DNA from: Plecoglossus altivelis
Taxonomy: Eukaryota; Chordata; Actinopteri; Osmeriformes; Plecoglossidae
Length of the DNA stretch: 64,000 nt
Reading direction: 5' to 3'
Assembly (NCBI GenBank): GCA_036571765.1
Contig: BROE01000013.1
Span: 12,549,957-12,613,956 of the forward strand
Shown: positions 13,301 through 23,508 of the stretch, in pieces
Layout of the letters: each line of letters begins with the position of its first letter
How positions within the stretch are numbered: the first letter of the stretch is position 1
The notes under the pieces: model-generated
Seen by the model: the letters and a program-made list of their open reading frames with translations, nothing else
The model's database searches: none
What the model was told of the DNA's origin: nothing
Translations under genes and position numbers: made by a program

Positions 13301-15261
13301 GCCACAAAGAGATGTTGTTCAGGGTTCAGCTAGAGGCCCGGATATTGACACAATCTCTCACCCCACACAGAGGACTGATTTTGACTAAATAATAACTTCC
13401 TGAAACAGTGCTGCCTCAACCGCAGTCATGTCAGACACATCACAACACACGCACTGAAACATGCATGCACCAACACGCACACACAAGCGCACCCTTATAC
13501 AGCCTGCCCACTCAAACGCACACAAACACACTCAACCGCCACAGAATCTGTTATCGGAGCAGAGCGCTGGGTGGCTGTGATAGCATGTCAAGCATGTGTG
13601 AGATGAGCCAGAAGGATGTTCCGTCTGCTCTGTGTTCACATGTGGGTCCTCAGCTCCAGCATGGCTGATGAACGCAGTAGGCAGCAGGAAGGCAGCAGAA
13701 AGTCTGCAGGCAGTCTGCATGCAGGCAGCAGGAAGTCTGCAGACAGTCTGCATGCAGGCAGTAGGAAGTCTGCAGACAGTCTCCATGCAGTCGGCAGGCA
13801 GCAGGAAGTCTGCAGGCAGCCAGCAGGCAGGCAGCAGGAAGTCTGCAGACAGGCAGCAGGGAGACTGAGGCATGCAGCAGGCAGTCTACAGTCAGTCTGC
13901 AGCCAGCAGGCAGGCAGCAGGAAGTCTTCAGGCTGGCAGGTAGGCAGCAGGCAGTCTGCAAGCAGGCAGTCTGCAGGCAGTCGGCAGGTCAGCAGACAGC
14001 CAGCAGGCAGTCAGCAGGCCAGCAGCAGACAGCCAGCTGACAGCCAGCAGGCAGTCAGCAGGCAGTCAGCAGGCAGTCTGCAGGCAGTCTGCAGGCAGTC
14101 AGCAGGCAGTCACTGTGTTCGGGGGCTAATTCATCCCCTCATGTTGATAGAGCTCACGTTCTGGAATGCCACATGAAAGGCCCGTGTGTCAGGGAGGATG
14201 ATCATTAGTAATGGCCAAAGCAGCCAATCATGGCGCAGGAATGCAGCTATAGCATCTCACTACAGGAAGACCTCCTCGTGCCTTGCCTCACATATGTGCT
14301 ACATGTGCTGATGGACACTGGGTGAAGCCAGGGTTAGGATCATAGACATTCTGCAGCTTTGTGGTGGAGCTGTTGATGGAACGGGCTGACGTTGATGGAT
14401 AGGTAAGCTGTGCATGTGTGTGTATAAAACTGACGTACTGACTACTGTTGTGTGGTGTGTGCTGTGTGTTGTGTGCTGTGTGTGTGTGTGTGTGTGGCAG
14501 CCTGTTCTTGGAGAAGACCCAGCTGGAGAGCTCGGAGGAGGAGAAGGACATCATTGGTCAGGGAGGCAGTGGAACCATCATTTACAGGGCGCGTTACCGT
14601 GAGCAACCAGTCGCCATCAAACGCTTCCACTTTAAGAAATGCAGACAGCAAACCATCAGCTGTGACACAGGTACAGAAACACTGTCTGATTTGAAGCTTA
14701 CAGCGGATCTCGAGCCTGCTCTAATTTCTCCTGAATGGGCTGTTTGATATGATCGCTCTGTCTGGTATCTTTCATGGCTCAGTCCCGGAAGCATTCAGCT
14801 GTCTCAGCAGGGACTCTTCTGTTAAGGCCCTTATCTATTCATTGCTCCTCCCTCCCTCCGCTCCATCTCGCTCTCCTCCCTCCCTCCTTGCCGCTCCCTC
14901 CCTCCCTCCCTGCTGCTCCATCTCTCTCCTTCCTCCCTCACTCTCTCTTCCCTCCCTGCCGCTACATCTCTCCTCCCTCCCTCCCTCCCTCTCTCCCCTC
15001 CCTGCTGCTCCATCTCTCTCCTCCCTCCCTATCTCCTCCTTGCTGCTCCATGCATCTCTCCTCCCTCTCTATCTCTCCTCCCTGTCTCTTTCATTCTCTA
15101 CTCCCTGCTTCTTTCTCCTTCCTGTCTCTCTCCCCCGTCACTGCATCTCTCTTTTTCTCTCTTCCATTATTTCTCTGATAAGGACTGTCTCTTGCCAGGC
15201 TTTGAGAGCTTTACTTACTCTACGATCACCCTCTCTCTGTCTTTCTCTTTCTCTATTTCTC

Positions 15262-15300
<39 letters not shown>

Positions 15301-18300
15301 TCTCTCACTCTCTCTCTCACTCTCTCCCTTGCTCTCTCTCTCCCTCGCTCTCTCAACAGCGGTCATGTTCCCAGTACTCCATGTTCTCTGTAGGGTATTA
15401 TACCCATTCAACAGCTGGTCACATCTTCCTCAGCATTAGTGTGGGGAGCAGCTCTGAAGCTTGCTGTTGGTTTCTGAATCGTGCTTCGGATGGTATCTCG
15501 AGCTCTTGTGGATCCTAGAACCACAAAGGGGACGTAGAGAATCACACAGAAACCGCTGTTTAGTGAGGGAGAGCTGCTCGTGCCTTCTAATGCTCTCGCC
15601 CGTCAGCAGATTTGTTTCTGGAAGTTAGTCGTGTTTCAGAGTGTAGTGGCACTGCTCTTTGGTCCTGTATGAGAGGCTGTGACTATCACATACACGCCTT
15701 TTCAGCACATGTGTTTGATTCAAAGCGGCTAGCCAAAGCTGCTTCTGACCTTCCTCTGATTAAAACAATGTAAGAAGAACATTCATCTTCTTGTGATGTG
15801 ACACCTCACTGATTCAGCTGAGAGCCCTCGCCTCTCCCTTGCCAGGCAGGGAAATAGACCATCCATCTTTATCCCTTCATCCCTCCAGAGGTCAAGTCTC
15901 AAGGTGATCTGAAATATGTCTGACTGTCTGGCTGGCTGCCTGGCTGACTGGCTGATTGGATGACTGTCCGGCTGACTAGCTGGCTGGCCAGAATGAAGGC
16001 CTCTGTGTTCCAGTCTAATAACTGTAATCGGTCTGGTTCCTGGCCCCTCTGTATAACTGTTTGGAGAGGCTGGGATCAGAAACCCAACACTGTCCATTAG
16101 GGTTAATAGTCACACAGAGAAACCCCATCCCAGCAGGAAGCACCCTGTCTGTAACCTGCCCATTAACACACACACACTCACACACACACACGTACCACAT
16201 CAGTTCCCCCCATTAACAAGGTTATGACTCTAAATGTGAGTGGTGCAATGTAGTGTGCAGGTGACATCTCTGGTGAGTTGGAGGTTTCCTCCGCTTAGGA
16301 TCATTTGACTGGAATTCATCATTTCCGTCTTTTCCCCTTCCTCTCCCATTATCCCTCCTGGGCCTCGTCTCTCCTCCCTCCTTCTCACTCTCTCCCTCTC
16401 TGTCCCTCTTCCCCTCCCTCCCTCTCTCCCCCCAGACACCATGGTAAAGCACATTCAAGCAGTGGACGCGTGTCGCAGCTTCTCGGAGTTTCGCCAGGAG
16501 GCCAGCATGCTTCACTCTCTGCAGCACCCATGCATTGTGGCCCTGGTGGGCATCAGCATCCACCCGCTGTGCTTCGCCCTGCAGCTGGCCCCCCTGGGCA
16601 GCCTCAACACTGTCCTGGAGGAGAGGCACAAAGGTGGGCATGGGAACCCCCCCCCCCCCCCCCCATAGTTGTCGCTTGGTCGTCGTTCTAACCCACCTCC
16701 CCCTCTGTCCTCCATAGGCTCCAGGTATATGCCCCTGGGTCACATGCTCACCTTCAGAGTGGCCTATCAGATCGCAGCAGGGCTGGCCTACTTGCACAGG
16801 AAGAGCATCATCTTCTGCGACCTAAAGTCTGACAACATCCTGGTGTGGTCCCTTGAGGTGCGTGAGGAGACGATCTGGAGGTCTCAGGGAGCTTGGCAGA
16901 CGTGTGTCTAATCCTTGTTCCGACTCCTCCCAGGTGGGCGACCCCGTCAACATCAAACTGTCTGACTACGGCATCTCTCGCCAGTCGTTCCATGAGGGGG
17001 CGCTGGGGGTGGAGGGGACCCCTGGGTACCAGGCCCCAGAGATACGACCTGGTATCGTCTACGATGAGAAGGTACCTGCTACAGCACACCAGGGATAACA
17101 AGAGAGAGAAAATGTCTCCGTCTTCAGAATCTTCCGAGCGTCTGTTTCATTCGTCATACATGTGTTAAGCGACAGACCGCAAATTCTGAGGAAAATGTTG
17201 TAACTGAACTATTTCCTCATGAATACATCAGTGTGCGGTGGTTGTGAGAGTTAGACAGCCCCGACCACAGCGTTTAGTAAAGCTCTAGTTCCTCAGGAGT
17301 AATGGGAAGCAGTGTCATGACTGGAGACTTCCTCTATACAGCACCTTAGTTTGCTCTTATTAATGCCACATGTGTATGTGGAGAGAAAGGTGAAGAAAAG
17401 AGCTGTGTGAGAGAGAGAGAGAGTGTGTGTGTCAGCATACATAAACTAGCTTTATCTGTAACGTTGCCAAACCACATCACATCTTCCTAACATGGATGTG
17501 TGCGCTGTTCCTTTAAACGGCAGTCATAGCTTTCAATAAACATATGTCATTTCCTATAAGTTAGTCATCTCCCGAGTGGAGTAGTCTGTGTGCGTGTGTG
17601 TGACGTGGCAGGGCCTCTCACCTCCTGGCCACCCTGGGGAGAGCAGCTTTATTGAGGGTTCCTGCTTCACAGCTGGGGGGCCTTAACTCCCTCCAGCGGT
17701 CAGCCGCGGTTGGGGATCCTTTCAAAGGACCAGTAAAACCTGGTGAATGTCTCTCTGTTTGGCTTTCATTAGCAGTTTTGATGAGCTTTAGTTTATTATA
17801 ATGAGATGCAGGCAGAGGAAAAAGGGGGTGTGGTGATAACGGGAGAAGATGTAGAGAGAAGATGGAAATGAGGATGGAGCAAAAAAGGGACAGAATAACA
17901 TACATAAGCAACGAAGTGAAATAAGTGTGTGTGTCTGCGTGTGGGGAGGGGGGAGGGTTGAAAGAGAGATAGGCGAGAGAGTGAGACTGCCTTATATGAA
18001 TGCAACAGAGCACTTGCCCAGCCGGACCGACTCCCCAGACGGCCATATTTGGAATAGTTGCCAAGTGATGTCATCATGGGTGGCTACCGTGAAATGTAAC
18101 TTAACGGTGGAAGTCCCCAGTCCCGTGTGTTTTGGCTGTGGTGTTGATCCTCCCCGGAGCTCCCAGGGCCCCTCCTCACTCAGCTGCACAGCAGTCAGAC
18201 GAAGGCATTCACTTGAGAATTCTTGACCATAGATATGCAATATTCCACAGACAAGACCCGTGACCTTCCAAGATAAGAGAGGAGGCTGAATAACCCAGAT

Positions 18301-18796
18301 ATGAGTATGAATGTGTTTGTTGTGAAGGACCCTGGGCTTTCAACTCTGCCCCTACCACCCTCTCTTTTTCTACCGCTCTGTCTCACTCTCTCGTTCAGCC
18401 TCTCTCTCTTTCTTTCCCTCGGAGTTGCCCTCTCTCTCCCAGTACATGATTCATCACAGCATGATTCAAGGTCCTCCCAGCATTAACATGTCCCCTTTCC
18501 CTCTCCCCTGCTCGCAGGTAGACATGTTCTCTTACGGCATGGTCTTGTACGAGCTCCTGTCTGGATGCAGGCCAGCTCTGGGTCACCACCAGCTGCAGAT
18601 CGCTAAGAAGCTGTCCAAGGGCATCCGACCAGCTCTGGGCAGCCCTGAAGAGGTGCAGTTCCACTGTCTCCACAGCCTGATGATGGAGTGCTGGGACACC
18701 AAGCCGGAGAAGGTCCGAACTGTACTCCTCACTCCAGTCTCACCTTTACAGACCATGTATGCCGTGCATGGACAGGACAAAACAAAGCTAACATGT

Positions 18797-18846
<50 letters not shown>

Positions 18847-21800
18847 CGTGCGTGCGTGTGCGTGTGTGTGTGTGCGTGCGTGTGTGTGTCCAGAGGCCCC
18901 TGGCTGTGCAGTGTGTGAGGCAGATGCAGCAGCCTAGTTTCCCGTGTTTGAGGTACCTGCTGTGCTTTGACACACACTCCCAGCTCTTCCTGTCACACCT
19001 TCAGGGACACAGCGCTGTCTTCTGGGATGGCGACAAGGACGACAGGTATGTGTGTGTTCAGCTATGCATTCATGTCAATGCAGCCACATGTGTCATCATT
19101 TAGATTTCGTGTGTTCAGATGTGTAAAAACATAAATATTTCAGGAGTGTCTGTTGTGACGATATTTCAGAGACAGAGGCAGCTCTTCTAACTACTGTTTA
19201 ATGGGACAAGATGAATGCAGCCCTCCCTGATAGTATTTAATCTTAGCCCAAGCTCTCTCTAGCACATCTCTTACTGATTTACTAAAGGGAAGAGGAGTTT
19301 GATCTTTATACTGGCAGATGCATACGTTTATGTTGTTTTTTGGGATCTGCAGATGTGAGTGTGCATATGTGTTAGTGTGTCATTTCATGAAGATCGAGAG
19401 GAAGTATTTAAGCTTATTTCTCGCTAACAGATTTATAAAAAGGAAGTGACACACACACACACACGCAGACAGAAGACAGACAGACAGACAGACAGACATA
19501 AACACAGCCACCCACACACCAGTCTGTGAAGGGTCCCAGGTGGCTGGTGTAGTTGCGGAAGTGTTGACTCTCCTTGTGTGCTTTCAGTCTCAGAGTTAAT
19601 CTCAGAACAAAAGAAACAGCTTTCATCCTGCCATGCAGGTGGTGTCGATCACTACTATTGTCTTCCTGCTGATAACACTATTAACCTCTCACACGTCCCC
19701 TACACAGTGGCCTGACCATGGGAATGAGCGCTCAGTCAGAACGCTCCCAGCTAGCCTCCGAGTATGTTTCTGGAACCCTAGAAACAATGTGTTTTAGAGA
19801 TGAATTATAATCGGAATAAAAAACAATTGATAATGAGGGTGTTAACGAGCGAGCGTTAACAGTGTTGCAATTGGTTAATAGTGTATGATCTATTCAGAAG
19901 TGTTTTTAAAGGCTGTGCTTTTTGTGGGGTGTGCTTGAGCGCTTTACCCGTTGTACTATGTTTATGAATGCATGATCTATTCAGCAGGGTTTGTAAAAGT
20001 GTGTGTCATGGTATTTCCTGAAGGAACTACAGTGTGGTGAACATGGAGAAGGGTCAGGTGGAGGTGAAGAGGATGTCATGTCCAGGAAGTCAACTCAGCT
20101 GCCAGATGAAAATGAACAACACACTCTGGATCGCCACTGAGGTTAGGAAAAAAAAAAAGAAAAAGAAAAAACTGGGACCAATTACCTCACATCCTGTGGC
20201 CAGATTTACTTATAGGGGAGCGGAGGGGAGAGTCGAGGAAAGGAGAGTTTGTAGCGACATGCACCAAACCCTCTGTTTACCATGCTAGGCCACAGTGACC
20301 TGTTCAAACCAAGTATGGGGTTTAGCTGTGAGTGAACATTGGACACCATACTTAAAGACTAAAGTGAAGAGGTGTATACACATTATGTAACTCTTGGCTC
20401 CGTGTGGACTCCCTGCAATCCCTTTAATCTTCTGTCCTATAGCTGACTACCACAGAGTTTTGTCAAGATTAGACCGAGTGTACTTGCTGTGTTTGTTAGG
20501 CCGTGCGACCAAGAGACATTTTCCTCGGAAGTAAATATTGCGAATGCACCGCACAACAAAATATGGGATTGCGCAACATGTCTGGCAGTACTCCACTGTT
20601 CCAGTGCGAGTCATCTCCACAGTTCTCATGAGGGCTGCTGGTTTGTGTTTCAGGAGCAGGAGGTGTTTATCTACAGCCTGAAGGAGATGTGTCCCCTGAG
20701 CCAGCCCCAGAAACACCTATGCTTTCCGGCCATTGTCACCTGCCTGTTCCCAGTCCCTGCTGTAGCCCAGGTGGGTTTGGAGCCCTGCACCATCTAGGAA
20801 AGGTTCAGAAAAATAACAAGATTCTATGGAGATCATAGACCCTCTATAACAGGACCATTCTCAGCTGTCTGTAAGGACTTTGAGTTTCTACTGCAGCCGT
20901 ACAGAAGGTGCCTAACAGCGTGATGACTGGTAGAATAGCTGCTGTAATTGCCCCTAAATCAGCCTCTGGTCGTTTGCTTTTGGGTGATTTACATGCAGCC
21001 TGGCCGTCATTAACCCAACGCTGCTACTGAGGGGAAGGCTGTTATACGCTCTCAGCTGCCTGCTACCTCCCACCCTCCCTCCCCTCCTCGGCCCTCCATC
21101 TCTCCGCTCGCTCCCTCCTCCCTCCTCTCCTCAGCCCTCCATCTCTCCGCTCGCTCGCTCCTCCCTTCCCTCCTCAGCCCTCCACGTCTCCGCTCGCTCC
21201 TCCCTCCCCTCCTCAGCCCTCCATCTCTCCGCTCGCTCTTTCCTCCCTCCCCTCCTCAGCCCTCCATCTCTCCGCTCGCTCCTCCCTCCCCTCCTCAGCC
21301 CTCCATGTCTCCGCTCGCTCCTCCCTCCTCTCCTCAGCCCTCCATCTCTCCGCTCACTCCTCCCTTCCCTCCTCAGCCCTCCATCTCTCCGCTCGCTCGC
21401 TCCTCCCTCCCCTCCTCAGCCCTCCATCTCTCCGCTCGCTTGCTCCTCCGTCTCCCCACCATCCCCCCTCCACTCTGGGCCTTTTGAAGTGTCCTGAGTG
21501 TGGGAGGGCCCAGGTGTTTCGCCTGGCTCCATAGATACCCATCCCAGCCTTCTATCAGAGGCTGGGTCTGGAACTGGAACGGACTGTTCGGATGCGTGGC
21601 TTTATCGAAGGTGTGATCCTGCCACGTCTCTTTCCTGCTGGCTCGTGCTGAGTCAAGTTTACCCGTCACTCTCAGCTGTAGAACAACAATTCCACAACAG
21701 CTGGTTGTTGCTAGGGGAACAGGGAGGTCATGTCAGACCTGCTGCTCTGGGAAACTTGCAGATAAATTACTCACACAATCAAAGACATGTTTTTCTGTCC

Positions 21801-23477
21801 TAATAAGTAGACATGCTGTGCAAATAGATTTATTAGGCTCTTACTGCTGTGTTCGATGTTTCTTTCTGGGCCAAGCCTATGAAGTGTTGAACCTAGCTAC
21901 TGTTGCTGTTAGTTAACCCCCCTCTATCTCTGTCCAGAACCTGGCTCGTGTGTTTGTGGGCATGTCAGATGGGCTGGTGGCAGTATGCACCTTGGTGGAG
22001 GACATGCCCTTAGAGGGGGACACCTACCTGTGCTCCCACACCATCAACAGGACAGTGTTTGGCTTGGAGGACTCCGACCCCAGACAGAGGCCCTATCCTG
22101 TCAGGACTATGGTCCTGGTCTGCAGTGGCTCCCAGGTGAGACACACACACACTCCACTCCACTCCTACCTCCATATTGTTTTTGTATTCGTTATTTACTA
22201 TTGTTTACCCTCTTTATCTCCCTTATCTCTCCTTATCACTTTTGTTCTCTCCTTATCTATTTTGTTCTCTCCTTATCTATTTTGTTCTCTCCCTATCTCT
22301 TCTTATCACCCACCTAGGGGTCACACCACTAATCTGCATTCACTCTGTTTCCACCACATGAATGAGGATTGGAACCATGTAATTGTAATGTCACACCACA
22401 ACGTGTGGGTACAGAGAAGCTAACCTAACTGTCCGCTCTCCTTCCCTCCCTCCCTGGCTCGTTGGTCCAGCTGTGGTACTCTCATGGCCCGGGGGTCCTG
22501 GTCCTGGACTGCCAGAACCTGCAGCCTCTGCAGCGCCTGGAGCCCTACAGCCCACCGTCCTGTGTGACAGCCCTGGCCTCCAGCCTGTGTGTGTGGGGGG
22601 AGGAGGCTGTGTGGGCCTTGGACGATCACACCAACACCCTGCTGCTCTACCACGCTGCCAGCTACCAGCTCTGTGCCACGTACAGGTGGGTAGCACACCG
22701 CTACCAATACCACGACACGGGGGAGATAATGGCCGTTATGATATGTGTTATCGTGATAACAGTATTTCTTTTCTAGAGGACAAGGTTATTGTTCCTTAGC
22801 CCTTGTCACATCAGTTTGTTAAGGGTTCCATCTTGAGTGACAGGTGTTGAGACCTTATGTTAATTTATGGGTATTGGTTATTCCTTCTTGTCATTTCAGC
22901 TGCAGCGACGCCAACCCTCTCCGTGATGTATTTACTGTGCAGAGAGCTGGTGGAGCTACCGTGGCAACGACACCTGATGCTGAGTTAGAGTTGCCTGTTG
23001 CCGAGGAGACGGAGCAGGAATGGCTAACAGGGGAAGTGACCCTCATCTACAGCGAAGACGCGGGGACCCAGATCATTCAGCACCAGGATTCACTGACAGA
23101 CTACTGCTCCATGACCTCTGACTCTGCCCTTTCATCTGAGCTGCAGGGATTGGAGAGGTCCAGTTCTGGAGCCCTCAGCTCATTGGCCAGCTCTATCAGC
23201 ATGCCTCTCTCTACAGACTGCGAGGAGACAGACAGGACACCGGACCTCAAATCTGGCACCCTGACTGAGCCTGACCACCTTGACACTGGTCACCAGCCTG
23301 ACCACCCAGAGTTCGACACATCTGAGACTGACCACTGTGTTAAACCCACCCCTCCTCCTCTGCAGGCCTTCAATGTGCTGACTGTCGATGGAACTGTGTG
23401 GATCCCCAGGTACACTTGGCAGCAGGGGCTTTAACTGTTTGATATGTTAATTTTTATAGATGGAGGGTTTAAAAGAT

Positions 23478-23508
<31 letters not shown>

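Noticed and set aside
13616..14176. Gln/Ser-rich 186-codon frame as a possible repeat protein
   Set aside because: It is the direct product of the minisatellite, with no conserved flanks or splice partners.
14749..15393. Plus-strand 214-codon frame rich in Ser, Leu and Pro
   Set aside because: It follows CTCC and CT repeats inside a lrrk1 intron and has no domain pattern.
16222..16797. Minus-strand 191-codon frame
   Set aside because: It is antisense to lrrk1 kinase exons 25-26 and crosses their splice sites.
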